Shown here: one piece after another, positions 27,120 through 35,791 of the stretch
Position numbering within the stretch: position 1 is the first letter of the stretch
Layout: each line of letters opens with the position of its first letter
Assembly (NCBI GenBank): GCA_025992705.1
Contig: DAJPGJ010000001.1
Coordinates: 186,001-250,000 of the forward strand
Direction of reading: 5' to 3'
DNA length: 64,000 bases
Origin: Coriobacteriaceae bacterium
Lineage (GTDB): Bacteria > Actinomycetota > Coriobacteriia > Coriobacteriales > QAMH01
Translations under genes and position numbers: made by a program
Notes under the pieces: model-generated
What the model was told of the DNA's origin: nothing
The model's input: only the letters and a program-made list of their open reading frames with translations
Database searches by the model: none

Positions 27120-27539
27120 TCAGCAAATGGTCTCCTCGCCGAAACGGTACAACTCCTCGTCCGTTTCCTGCAGCGAATAGGAGTGCTCAATGCAAAAGAT
27201 GATAATGCCATCGCGACGATTCTTGCAGTAAAGCCCATTAGCGCCTGCTGTCTGCAATAGCCGATTGGCCTCGCGCAACGTCAGTTCCATGGCGAAAGCG
27301 AGTTGCAGGATCGTGTCACGCCCCGCCCCGCGCGCACCGGTGAAAACCTGGTAGCCAAAGGTCGCGTTGAGATTTGCCTTACGTATGACTTCAGCACGCT
27401 TGAGGCCCTTTTTGTCGAGGAGTTCCTGCAGATATTCGGACAAGGTAACCTCGTTGGTAACATTATCATCAAGAAAGCCCTCTATGCTCGGCGACGCAAG
27501 AAGCTCGGCAAGGAGCTCCTCAGTGATTCTCTCGTCCAT
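27120..27539 (-). CDS. XRE-like helix-turn-helix partner of the kinase
   Basis: 139 residues. The central part (about 30-100) reads as an XRE-type fold: TLSEYLQELLDKKGLKRAEVIRKANLNATFGYQVFTG, then GRDTILQLAFAMELTLREANRLLQTAG. The C-terminal part (about 100-139) is not recognised. It may bind DNA or act as an adaptor. GGAAAG precedes the ATG. This HTH plus membrane-kinase gene pair recurs in Coriobacteriia and Firmicutes to my recollection; the output is unknown. Confidence 0.7.
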   Translation of the reverse strand: MDERITEELLAELLASPSIEGFLDDNVTNEVTLSEYLQELLDKKGLKRAEVIRKANLNATFGYQVFTGARGAGRDTILQLAFAMELTLREANRLLQTAGANGLYCKNRRDGIIIFCIEHSYSLQETDEELYRFGEETIC

Positions 27540-27624
27540 AACTTTCCATCCATCTCATTTTGCAACGAGAGCAGCATACCCCGCATGCCGACCTTCATAA
27601 AGCATGCGATACTGGCCTTGCGCA

Positions 27625-28269
27625 CTATATCTCCGAGACCGAAATGATGTTGAAGCTTGCGTTTTTCATCGCCTCGTAATCGTCGGAGCTTACGAAGGCA
27701 AAGGCGTCTAGCTTCGTACTCTGCCCCGCGCCAAGGTCGTTGACAATGACGGTATCATCGTTGATGCGCGAACCGTTTGCATCAACGGCTTCGACGTTAA
27801 TCCAAAACGAAGCGGGTTCTTTGAGCAGGTTTGTCACCGTGACCGGGAGATCGCTTTTCACGAGGCCGTATTGATCCTTGCTGATCGAGTAGTCACCGAT
27901 AGTGACCTCGACATCAACACCCAAGATGTCGTCAGTCGCATCACCCGTCATCTTATTGAGCTGCTGAGTCGACTGATCCACCGCCTCGTTGAGAACCGCA
28001 GAATAAAAAGCCTGAGTACCTAGAACTAGAAGCCCCGCGACAATGGAGAGAACGAGACCGGCGACAGCAAGACCCTTGCCACTGTTCTTGCCCTTGCGAA
28101 TCCCAGCTATAGCCACGATAGCAAGGATGAGTCCAATCAGGGCGATAAAGAAAGAAGCATTGTTTATGATGGGCATAAACGATGTTGCCGCAGCAACGAT
28201 TCCCAGAACGAGGGCAGCAATCGCAAAACCGGACCTCGGCTTGTTGGTGTCTGTCTGAACGTTATTCAT
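27625..28269 (-). CDS. DUF4190-like membrane protein with extracytoplasmic domain
   Basis: 214 residues from the ATG at 28269 (GAGGAG upstream). Two to three membrane helices (about 14-33, 38-55 and 65-85) with the typical Gly/Ala/Ile pattern (FAIAALVLGIVAA; GKGLAVAGLVLSIVAG) of DUF4190 proteins. The rest (about 95-214) is predicted to be an immunoglobulin-like or DUF4352-like outside domain (VEVTIGDYSISKDQYG, LPVTVTNLLKEPASF). Likely a surface or stress protein; function unknown. Confidence 0.65.
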   Translation of the reverse strand: MNNVQTDTNKPRSGFAIAALVLGIVAAATSFMPIINNASFFIALIGLILAIVAIAGIRKGKNSGKGLAVAGLVLSIVAGLLVLGTQAFYSAVLNEAVDQSTQQLNKMTGDATDDILGVDVEVTIGDYSISKDQYGLVKSDLPVTVTNLLKEPASFWINVEAVDANGSRINDDTVIVNDLGAGQSTKLDAFAFVSSDDYEAMKNASFNIISVSEI

Positions 28270-28440
28270 GGCTTTCTCCTCATACGGTAAGTTCGGCATG
28301 CTCGGCTGACATGTCGATGCGCGGTTATTGCGCAACCGTTGGGAGTCTATCCACAAGGAACACGTATTTCATTAGCTGGGAGCTAAGAACGCCAGCACAT
28401 AATATGGCAGAGCTTGCCAGAAGGCCCTTGCCGTGGGTGA

Positions 28441-28486
28441 GATTTCTCGACTGCGCGACCTGCGGTCGCTCCGCTCGAAATGACAG
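28441..28486. repeat. TGTCATTTCGA-family element
   Basis: ATTTCTCGACTGCGCGACC followed by GGTCGCTCCGCTCGAAATGACA, the same layout as 54061-54098 and 58772-58862. Lies 9 nt downstream (minus strand) of the accDA stop codon. Confidence 0.7.
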
Positions 28487-28494
28487 AGGAGGGG

Positions 28495-30822
28495 CTAGAA
28501 CCTTGCGAAGCGGGATTGGCGTTGGGCTAGCAGCTCGTCAGGGGTGAGGGCGCTCAGCTCCTCGAGGGTCTCGTCCACGTAGGCGAAGACGATATCGGCA
28601 GCTTGCTCGGGATTTTCGTGCGCGGCTCCATCGCCCTCGGGCAACACCGCGTCCACAACACCCAACTCAAACACATCGTCAGCGTTCATGCCCATGACCT
28701 TGGCCGCCTCGGGCGCACGCGAGCCGTCCTTCCACAGGATCGAGGCAAAGCCCTCGGGCGAAAGCACCGAATACACCGCATGCTGTTGCATCGCCACGCG
28801 GTTGGCGAGAGCGAGCGCGAGCGCGCCGCCCGAGCCACCTTCGCCAAGCAACACGCTCACAACCGGCACATGCAAGCCAGCCATGAGCTCGAGGTTTTCG
28901 GCTATCGCGTTACCCTGACCCCGCTCCTCAGCCTCCATGCCGCAAAACGCACCCTGGGTATCGACCAAGCAAACGATGGGTCGGTTGAACTTCTCGGCCT
29001 GGCGCATGAGGCGTGCCGTCTTGCGGTAGCCTTCGGGCTGGGGGCAGCCAAAGTTGCGTTTGATGCGCTCGGGCAGGGTCGAACCCTTCTCCTGGGCGAT
29101 GATGGTAACGGGACGCCCGTTGATGCGACCAAGACCGGCGACGATAGCCTTATCGTCGGCAAACTCGCGGTCTCCGTGCAGTTCGAGGAATGACGGCGAA
29201 AGCACCTTGATGTAGGAGCTCGCCGTAGGTCGGTGGACATTGCGGGCAATCTGCACGCTCTCCCAAGCACTACCGGGAGCAACATCTGTCGAAGACTCAT
29301 CCGAATCAGCATCGCGCTTGCCACGGAAGCGCTGGTTCACCTTATCCATGCCCGCCTCGGCGCCTTTCTTGATGCTCTCAACGAAAGGCAGTCGGTCAAT
29401 CTGATTGCCGATCCACTTGCGAGCGGCATCGGCGGCATTCGGCGTATCGTCATCCTCAAGCGAATCGCTCTTGAATGACCCGAACAGCGCGTTGTGGTCG
29501 TTCCCACGCCACGGCCGATGAAACGCCACGCCAGCCCGCAGCACGCCACGCAGGTCGCCCCTCTCGACGATGGCGTCGATGAGCCCATGCTCGAGGGCAA
29601 ACTCCGCGGTCTGGAAGCCCTCGGGAAGATCCTGCTTGATGGTGTCGCGAATGACGCGCTGACCGGCAAATCCGATGAGCGCTCCGGGCTCGGCAAGAAT
29701 CATGTCGCCGAGCATGGCAAACGATGCCGTAACGCCCCCGGTGGTCGGATCGGTGAGCACGGAGATGTAGAGCAGTCCCGCTCGGTCATGGCGTTCCACG
29801 GCACACGCGGTCTTGGCCATCTGCATGAGCGAGGCCAGGCCCTCCTGCATGCGGGCGCCACCCGACGCGCAGAAGATGATGACCGGCAACCCTTCGTCGG
29901 TGGCGCGGTCAAACAGGCGGCTCACCTTCTCGCCCACGATCGTCCCCATCGAGCCCATGAGAAACTCGGACTCCATGAAGCCGAAGGCCACGGGCAAATC
30001 ACCGAGCATGCCCTTGCCAGTACGAACGGCCTCGTGCTTGCCGGTTTTCTCGCGATACGATGCGATCTTCTCGGCATAGCCGGGAAACTCGAGCGGATCG
30101 ACATCCTCGATATCGGCATCCCACTCCTCGAAGGTTCCCTCGTCCACGATAAGCTCGATACGCTCGTCGGACGTGAGGCGCGCGAGCGTGCCGCACGAGG
30201 GGCAGGAGTAATCGTTTTCGACGAATTCGGCATTGTCGAAGGTGAGCTTGCATGCATGGCAGGTGCGCCACTTCGTGGGCTGAGGCGCATCTGCGTGATC
30301 CGAGGGCACGCATTCTACCCAGTTTTCGAATGTCGTATCGATATCGAGCGCCTTGAACACACGCAGACCAGCATCGGCCGCACTCTGCAGGAAACGATTG
30401 TCCTCGGCAAGCGCAAGCGAATCGGTGCCCAGCAAGATGCACTGCACCTCGGCATCCTCGGCTGCCTTGAGAACGGCATATGCGTTGGTGAACAGCTTGC
30501 GCGTGGGCTTGTTGCCCAGCTCGACGGTCGTGTATGCGAAACGCGGGTTGCTATCGAGGCGCCAATCGCCCGTCAGGGGCATGACGCTCGCAATGCCGGC
30601 GCCGTTGATGGCGCTATGCGCCTGTTTGGCTGGCTTGCCCTGCACCATGACCAGGGCGGACGGACCGTTCATGGAAAGGCCATCGTCCCCGTCCACGGAA
30701 CCTGACACATGGAGCAATCCCTGCTCGTGCATCTTCGAGGCAATTTCGAGAGCGATGCGATCGAGACGATACACGACATCGACACCCGGATTCATTTTGG
30801 GTTTACTAGCTTGTTCTTCCAC
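28495..30822 (-). CDS. accDA: acetyl-CoA carboxylase carboxyltransferase, AccD-AccA fusion with extra N-terminal domain
   Basis: 775 residues, starting at GTG (GGAG upstream). An AccD part (about 185-470) has the zinc ribbon Cys188, Cys191, Cys207, Cys210 and the GGARMQEG/GGVTASFAMLGD acyl-CoA motifs. An AccA part (about 500-775) includes SPSFLELHGDR, LVDTQGA and GEGGSGGALALA. Together they transfer CO2 from biotin on AccB to acetyl-CoA, making malonyl-CoA. Residues about 55-160 are additional and resemble a biotin-carboxylase N-domain (see findings). accB and accC are not in the window. Last gene of the fatty-acid cluster. Confidence 0.93.
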   Translation of the reverse strand: MEEQASKPKMNPGVDVVYRLDRIALEIASKMHEQGLLHVSGSVDGDDGLSMNGPSALVMVQGKPAKQAHSAINGAGIASVMPLTGDWRLDSNPRFAYTTVELGNKPTRKLFTNAYAVLKAAEDAEVQCILLGTDSLALAEDNRFLQSAADAGLRVFKALDIDTTFENWVECVPSDHADAPQPTKWRTCHACKLTFDNAEFVENDYSCPSCGTLARLTSDERIELIVDEGTFEEWDADIEDVDPLEFPGYAEKIASYREKTGKHEAVRTGKGMLGDLPVAFGFMESEFLMGSMGTIVGEKVSRLFDRATDEGLPVIIFCASGGARMQEGLASLMQMAKTACAVERHDRAGLLYISVLTDPTTGGVTASFAMLGDMILAEPGALIGFAGQRVIRDTIKQDLPEGFQTAEFALEHGLIDAIVERGDLRGVLRAGVAFHRPWRGNDHNALFGSFKSDSLEDDDTPNAADAARKWIGNQIDRLPFVESIKKGAEAGMDKVNQRFRGKRDADSDESSTDVAPGSAWESVQIARNVHRPTASSYIKVLSPSFLELHGDREFADDKAIVAGLGRINGRPVTIIAQEKGSTLPERIKRNFGCPQPEGYRKTARLMRQAEKFNRPIVCLVDTQGAFCGMEAEERGQGNAIAENLELMAGLHVPVVSVLLGEGGSGGALALALANRVAMQQHAVYSVLSPEGFASILWKDGSRAPEAAKVMGMNADDVFELGVVDAVLPEGDGAAHENPEQAADIVFAYVDETLEELSALTPDELLAQRQSRFARF

Positions 30823-30853
30823 GTCAATACTCCGTTAGCAGCTGCTATACGCG

Positions 30854-31300
30854 TTACTCGGCGGTAGCGAGCACGTACTTTTGGGTTGCGGTCGCGCAGA
30901 CCGTATCGCCAACCGAGGCCTTCACCTCGGCCACGCACATGCGGCGCGACGACTTCACGATGGTCGCCTCGAGGGTCAGGGTGTCTCCGGGGCGTACCTG
31001 ATTGCGGAACTTCGCGTTGTCGATGCCCGCAAAGAATCCGAGCGTGCCCTCTGCCTCGCGCTCGACCAGGATGGAGAATGACGCCGCCTGGGCCAACGCC
31101 TCCATGATGATGACGCCAGGTAGCACGGGATAGTCGAGGAAATGGCCCGCGAAGAGCGGGAGAGCGGGATCAACGTCGAGCTCGGCCTTGACGGAGACGC
31201 CGGGCTCGCACTCGAGCACGCGGCTCACCCACACGAAGGGATCGCGATGAGGCAGCACCGACTCGATGACGTCGCGTCCCGCGGGATAGCTGATTTCCAT
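30854..31300 (-). CDS. fabZ: 3-hydroxyacyl-[acyl-carrier-protein] dehydratase
   Basis: 148 residues from the ATG at 31300 (AAAGGAG upstream). The hot-dog fold has HRDPFVWVSRV near the N-terminus and the catalytic segment GHFLDYPVLPGVIIMEALAQA, which holds the active His and, further on, the Glu of MEALAQ. Removes water from 3-hydroxyacyl-ACP in chain elongation. Sits between fabF and accDA in the cluster, with a REP-like palindrome in the short fabF-fabZ gap. Confidence 0.94.
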   Translation of the reverse strand: MEISYPAGRDVIESVLPHRDPFVWVSRVLECEPGVSVKAELDVDPALPLFAGHFLDYPVLPGVIIMEALAQAASFSILVEREAEGTLGFFAGIDNAKFRNQVRPGDTLTLEATIVKSSRRMCVAEVKASVGDTVCATATQKYVLATAE

Positions 31301-31316
31301 GACGTACGCTCCTTTC

Positions 31317-31347
31317 TGAGACAATGTGCCTGGCACACTGACTCATA
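31317..31347. repeat. REP-like palindrome, GTGCCTGGCAC family
   Basis: TGAGACA at the left, TGTGCCTGGCACA in the centre, TGACTCA at the right. Inserted in the fabF-fabZ gap, ending 9 nt before the fabF stop codon. Same centre as 7716-7808 and 48222-48252. Confidence 0.75.
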
Positions 31348-31356
31348 TCTTGGTCA

Positions 31357-32646
31357 TTAGCCCGTATAGGGGCTGAATGCGAGCGTCGCGTTGTGGCCGC
31401 CAAAGCCAAGCGAGTTAGAGAGCGCGACCTTCTGCGGAACGTCCGTCAGGGCCTCGGTCACGACATTGACGGCGCACTCGGGATCGGGCTCGGCGAACCC
31501 CGTCGTGGGTGGTACGCAATCGCGGGCGACCGAAAGCGCACAGACGATTGCTTCGACCGCACCGGCCGCGCCGAGCGTGTGGCCCGTCGTGCCCTTGATG
31601 GATGTCACCGGAACGCCCGCGGCAAGCTCATCGTCATCGCACAGCGCGTACAGGGCGATCGACTCGGTCTTGTCGTTTGCAGGCGTACCCGTGCCGTGGG
31701 CGTTGACGTGCCCGATGTCGGCGGGCGTGAAGCCACCCTCATCGAGCGCCTGGCGCATGGAACGCACGATGCCCGCGCCTTCGGGGTCGGGCGCGGTCAT
31801 GTGGTAGGCATCGCCGGTAGAGCCATATCCGGTGATCTCGGCAATGGGTGTGGCGCCACGTTTGAGCGCATGCTCAAGTGATTCGATGACGAGCGCGCCA
31901 GCACCCTCACCTGCGACAAACCCCTTGCGTCGTACATCGAAGGGCAGCGAGGCCTGGGTGGGATCCTCGGCCTTGGAAAGCGCCCCAAGATTGGTGAACC
32001 CGGCGATACAGATGGGCGATACCGATTCCTCGGCTCCTCCGACGAGCGCGGCGTCAGCGTAGCCGTGGCGGATGGCGCGAACAGCCTCGCCGATGTTATG
32101 CGCTCCGGTCGCGCAGGCGGTGACCACGTTGATGCACGCCCCGTGAATGCCGTAGCGAATGGCGAGGTTGCCGGCGGCGATATTGCCAATCATGGTCGGC
32201 ACGAACAGCGGGCTCACACGCTTGGGGCCTTTGTCGTGCAAGGTCTCGAAGCCCTTTTGCAGCTCGTCGATACCGCCGATGCCCGTACCAAACGCAATGG
32301 CCACACGCGTCGAATCGACCTCGTCCATGTTCAGGCCCGCCTGGGCCATCGCCTCGTCAGCTGCGACCATGGCGTACTGGACGAAGCGCTCGAAGCGGCG
32401 CGCCTCCTTCTTGGAGAGACCATGCTCGGTAGCATCGAAGCCACGCACCTCGCCGGCGTTGTGCACCTCATATTCAGATGTGTCGAAACGTTCGATGGGC
32501 GCGATGCAGCATTGCTTGCCCATGACGGCGTCCCACAGCGCATCCACGCCAACGCCTGCCGGCGTAACGGCACCCATGCCCGTGATGACGACGCGTTGCG
32601 TGCCGTCCGGACGACGAAGGTTCATGTTCTCGTTTGTCGTGCTCAT
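31357..32646 (-). CDS. fabF: 3-oxoacyl-[acyl-carrier-protein] synthase II
   Basis: 429 residues. Thiolase-fold condensing enzyme with the catalytic Cys in VVTACATGAHNIGEA and the two histidines in NAHGTGTPANDKTE and KGTTGHTLGAAG. Extends acyl-ACP with malonyl-ACP. GGAGG precedes the ATG, which overlaps the fabG stop by 4 nt (ATGA), so translation is coupled. Confidence 0.96.
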   Translation of the reverse strand: MSTTNENMNLRRPDGTQRVVITGMGAVTPAGVGVDALWDAVMGKQCCIAPIERFDTSEYEVHNAGEVRGFDATEHGLSKKEARRFERFVQYAMVAADEAMAQAGLNMDEVDSTRVAIAFGTGIGGIDELQKGFETLHDKGPKRVSPLFVPTMIGNIAAGNLAIRYGIHGACINVVTACATGAHNIGEAVRAIRHGYADAALVGGAEESVSPICIAGFTNLGALSKAEDPTQASLPFDVRRKGFVAGEGAGALVIESLEHALKRGATPIAEITGYGSTGDAYHMTAPDPEGAGIVRSMRQALDEGGFTPADIGHVNAHGTGTPANDKTESIALYALCDDDELAAGVPVTSIKGTTGHTLGAAGAVEAIVCALSVARDCVPPTTGFAEPDPECAVNVVTEALTDVPQKVALSNSLGFGGHNATLAFSPYTG

Positions 32647-33404
32647 AGGGAAAGTCCTCCATCGATGCTGATTACCTGTCCGGTGATGTAGGAAGCTGCG
32701 GGACTCGCGAGAAACGCCACGAGGGCGGCCACGTCGTCTGCCTCGCCCAATCGGCCAAGACCGATCTGAGAGGTGATGGCTTCCTTTTGCTGGTCGTTGA
32801 GCGCATCCGTCATGTCGGTCGCGATGAAGCCCGGGGCAACCGCGTTGACCCTGATGTTGCGACGCGCCAGCTCTTTGGCAAGCGACTTGGTAAGGCCGAT
32901 GACACCGGCCTTGGAGGCGGCGTAGTTTGCCTGCCCTGCATTGCCCGCAATACCCACGATGCTGCTCATGTTGACGATGGCACCGCTACGCTGCTTCATC
33001 ATGTACTTGGACGCAGCCTTGCAGCAGTTGAAGGTGCCCTTGAGGTTCACGTCGATGACGGCATCGAAGTCATCCTCGCCCATGCGCGCGATGAGACCGT
33101 CACGCGTGATACCCGCGTTGTTGACGAGCACGTCGATGTGACCGAGTTCAGCAACCGCCTGGTCCACGAGGGCCTTGGCGGCCTCCATATCTGCCACATT
33201 GGCCACAACGGCAAGCGTACGCACGCCGTACTCGCCGGCAATCTCCTCGGCGGCAGCATTCGTGCGCTCGAAGCTCGAATCGCTCGAGCAGTTAAGGCAA
33301 ACGTCATGGCCATCGGCAGCAAGCGCTCGTGCACAGGCAAGGCCAATGCCACGGCCTGACCCGGTGACGAGGGCAACGGGGCTGCCCTGATCGGTGTTAC
33401 TCAT
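32643..33404 (-). CDS. fabG: 3-oxoacyl-[acyl-carrier-protein] reductase
   Basis: 253 residues from the ATG at 33404 (GGAGGAAA upstream). SDR fold with TGSGRGIGLA (NADPH loop), VNNAGITRD, catalytic Ser, and YAASKAG (Tyr-x3-Lys). Ends SYITGQVISIDGGLSL as usual. Reduces 3-oxoacyl-ACP with NADPH. Overlaps fabD upstream by 8 nt and fabF downstream by 4 nt. Confidence 0.95.
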   Translation of the reverse strand: MSNTDQGSPVALVTGSGRGIGLACARALAADGHDVCLNCSSDSSFERTNAAAEEIAGEYGVRTLAVVANVADMEAAKALVDQAVAELGHIDVLVNNAGITRDGLIARMGEDDFDAVIDVNLKGTFNCCKAASKYMMKQRSGAIVNMSSIVGIAGNAGQANYAASKAGVIGLTKSLAKELARRNIRVNAVAPGFIATDMTDALNDQQKEAITSQIGLGRLGEADDVAALVAFLASPAASYITGQVISIDGGLSL

Positions 33405-34365
33405 CGCTTTTCCTCCACGATTCCTCGAGCTCCTCGAAGCTTGGTCTATCCTGCACGCAAGCACGTGTGGCTTCCTTGTCGATGCGTCGCACCAAGCCGC
33501 TCAGCACGCCGCCGAAGCCGACCTCGATGAAGGTGCTCGCACCCTGTTCGCGAAGTGCCTCGACGCTCTGTTGGAAGCGCACCGGATGCGTGAGGTGATC
33601 GACCAGACGCTGACGAACCGTCGCGACATCAAGTGGCGTGGCATCGGTATTGCAGATGACCGGGATGACCGGCTCCTTGAAGTCGACGGTCGCGAGATAC
33701 TCCGCAAACGGATCGCATGCCGCCTGCATGAGCGGGCTGTGAAATGCGCCCTGCGTCGCCAGGCGGCTTAGCTTGCCGCCTTGCTCCCTCCAGGCTTCCT
33801 CCGTGCGCTCGATTGCAGGCACGGTGCCGGCCACGACGATCTGGCCTGGGCAATTGAAGTTCGCGGGTGCGAGCACGTCGCCTTGGGCGCATTGCTCGCA
33901 CAACGCCATGACGCTTTCCTCGTCAGCCTTGAGCAGCGCGGTCATCGCACCCGGATTCGAGCGTGCCGCCTCGTCCATGACGCGTGAGCGCACGTCGATG
34001 AGCCGAAAGGCCTCCTCGTCGGTGAGCATGTCGGCAAGCGCGAGCGCGCTGATCTGCCCGAGCGAGAAGCCGAGCAGCGCATCGGGCCGGATGCCGCGCG
34101 CCATGAGGGCGCGACCAATGCCGATGGAAAGCGCTGCGATGGCAACCTGCGCATTGCGCGTCTCGTTGAGTTGTGCCTGCGCCTCGTCGCCTTCGCTGTT
34201 GACGAGCGCCGCTATGTCGCGGTCGAACACGTCGGATGCGCACTCGAGCGCGGCTTGTACCTCGGGAACGCCAAAGAGCGAAACGCCCATGCCGGGCTTT
34301 TGCGACCCTTGTCCCGAGGCCATGAAGACCGTGTGGACCGGTCCGATTCCTTCAAGTTGAGCCAT
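33397..34365 (-). CDS. fabD: malonyl-CoA:ACP transacylase
   Basis: 322 residues from the ATG at 34365 (AGGAAG upstream). Motifs: FMASGQGSQKPGMG near the start, nucleophile Ser in LLGFSLGQISAL, and the late GAFHSPLM with the catalytic His. The usual GHSLGE pentapeptide region reads GFSLGQ, an uncommon variant; the Ser is kept. Loads malonyl groups from CoA onto ACP. Confidence 0.93.
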   Translation of the reverse strand: MAQLEGIGPVHTVFMASGQGSQKPGMGVSLFGVPEVQAALECASDVFDRDIAALVNSEGDEAQAQLNETRNAQVAIAALSIGIGRALMARGIRPDALLGFSLGQISALALADMLTDEEAFRLIDVRSRVMDEAARSNPGAMTALLKADEESVMALCEQCAQGDVLAPANFNCPGQIVVAGTVPAIERTEEAWREQGGKLSRLATQGAFHSPLMQAACDPFAEYLATVDFKEPVIPVICNTDATPLDVATVRQRLVDHLTHPVRFQQSVEALREQGASTFIEVGFGGVLSGLVRRIDKEATRACVQDRPSFEELEESWRKSDE

Positions 34366-34378
34366 AGCTTCAGTCTTC

Positions 34379-35362
34379 CTATGCGTCGGCATCTTCCAGG
34401 CAGCGGCCCTGTCGGGCGTTGAGCTCGGCCATGGCGGCGAGGTCAAGCGCACCGAGCGCCTCGGCTTCGGCCATGAGCTCGGCGATGAGCTCCTTGGCCG
34501 TGCCGCGCTTCTTCACGAGCGCGGCAACCTGACCGGCGAGGATGGAACCGTTCTCCATATCGCCCTCGACTGCACGTTTGAGCGAACCTGCATACATGCC
34601 CTCGAGATCGTCAGGACTGCTCGCCTCCATCTCGCGTTTGCGGCAGGCGCGTGCGAACTTGTTCTTGAGCCCGCGCACGGGATGACCCGTGCCGCGACCC
34701 GTCACGATCGTGTCGGAGTCCTTGGCGCCGAGCACCTTCTCCTTCCACGGGTCGCACACGGTGCACTCGTCGATGGTGAGGAAGCGCGTGCCCATCTGCA
34801 CGCCCTCGGCACCCAACGCGAAGGCCGCGCAAATGCCACGACCGTCGGCGATGCCGCCGGCGGCGATGACGGGAATGGAAACGGCCTCGCGCACGCTGGG
34901 CACGAGCGCCATGGTGGTGAGCTCGCCGACGTGACCACCAGACTCGGTGCCCTCGGCGACCACGGCATCGACGCCGAGGCGCTCCATGCGCCTGGCCTGC
35001 GCCGTGGTGGCGATGACGGGGATGACCTTGATGCCGGCATCGCGCCACATGGGCAGGTACTCGACCGGACTGCCGGCGCCCGTGGTGACGACCTTGACGC
35101 CGAGCTCGACGACGAGCTTGGCGACCTCGGGCGTGAGCGGGTCCATGAGCATGATGTTGCAGCCAAAGGGCTTGTCGGTCTGCGCCTGGGCCTGCTTGAC
35201 CTGATCGGCAATCCAATCGAGCTTGGCGCCACCGCAGGCGATGATGCCCAGGCCGCCGGCCTCGCTGACCGCCGCGGCAAGCGAGGCATCCGCAACGCGG
35301 GCCATGCCGCCTTGGATGATGGGAGCCTCGATGCCCAGGAGTTCGGTTACTCTCGTTTTCAT
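34379..35362 (-). CDS. fabK: enoyl-[acyl-carrier-protein] reductase II (FMN, FabK type)
   Basis: 327 residues. TIM-barrel flavoprotein of the FabK/nitronate monooxygenase superfamily: APIIQGGMARVADASLAAAVSEAGGLGIIA at the start, AEGTESGGHVGE with the catalytic His, and PVIAAGGIADGRGI for FMN phosphate. The operon position between acpP and fabD favours FabK over nitronate monooxygenase. Reduces enoyl-ACP in the last elongation step; FabK enzymes are insensitive to triclosan as a family. Confidence 0.92.
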   Translation of the reverse strand: MKTRVTELLGIEAPIIQGGMARVADASLAAAVSEAGGLGIIACGGAKLDWIADQVKQAQAQTDKPFGCNIMLMDPLTPEVAKLVVELGVKVVTTGAGSPVEYLPMWRDAGIKVIPVIATTAQARRMERLGVDAVVAEGTESGGHVGELTTMALVPSVREAVSIPVIAAGGIADGRGICAAFALGAEGVQMGTRFLTIDECTVCDPWKEKVLGAKDSDTIVTGRGTGHPVRGLKNKFARACRKREMEASSPDDLEGMYAGSLKRAVEGDMENGSILAGQVAALVKKRGTAKELIAELMAEAEALGALDLAAMAELNARQGRCLEDADA

Positions 35363-35375
35363 GAGGCGCTTCGAC

Positions 35376-35597
35376 CTACTTCAGGGAGTCGATATGCTCG
35401 ACAATGTCGCCGATGGTCACAAGATCGGTCGGCTCGCCGAAGTCGACCTCGCACTGGTCCTCGATGTCGCAGATGAGCTCGACCATGTCGAGGGAGTCGA
35501 TGCCGAGGTCCTCGATGACGGCATCTTCGGTGATGGCCTCCGGATCGAGGTCCTGGTTCTCGACCAGCACGTCGCGGACGATGTCGATAGTTGCCAT
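35376..35597 (-). CDS. acpP: acyl carrier protein
   Basis: 73 residues from the ATG at 35597 (AAAGGAA upstream). The phosphopantetheine site is Ser35 in LGIDSLDMVEL; the protein is small and strongly acidic, as expected. Carries the growing acyl chain. First gene of acpP-fabK-fabD-fabG-fabF-fabZ-accDA and divergent from fabH. Confidence 0.95.
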   Translation of the reverse strand: MATIDIVRDVLVENQDLDPEAITEDAVIEDLGIDSLDMVELICDIEDQCEVDFGEPTDLVTIGDIVEHIDSLK

Positions 35598-35791
35598 GAT
35601 GGTTCCTTTCGCGGTGTCTAACAAACAAGCGCGACTATTGTAGACGAAGATTTTATGAGTGAGCCACGATGCAAAATCTTGCGCAAACATTGCAAACGAA
35701 GGCATTTTCCAGCGGAATTACTCTAAGATAGTCGGGCGTCAGCCCACCCGACCGGACGTGGGCGACGACCGACCAACAAGGAGAAACGCCC
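35598..35791. promoter_or_regulatory. acpP-fabH divergent promoter region
   Basis: 194 nt between divergent starts. On the plus strand TAAGAT (35724-35729) is a plausible fabH -10; on the minus strand TACAAT near 35637-35642 is a plausible acpP -10. The -35 boxes are weak. A single control region could co-ordinate both sides, but no FapR-like palindrome was seen. Confidence 0.4.
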
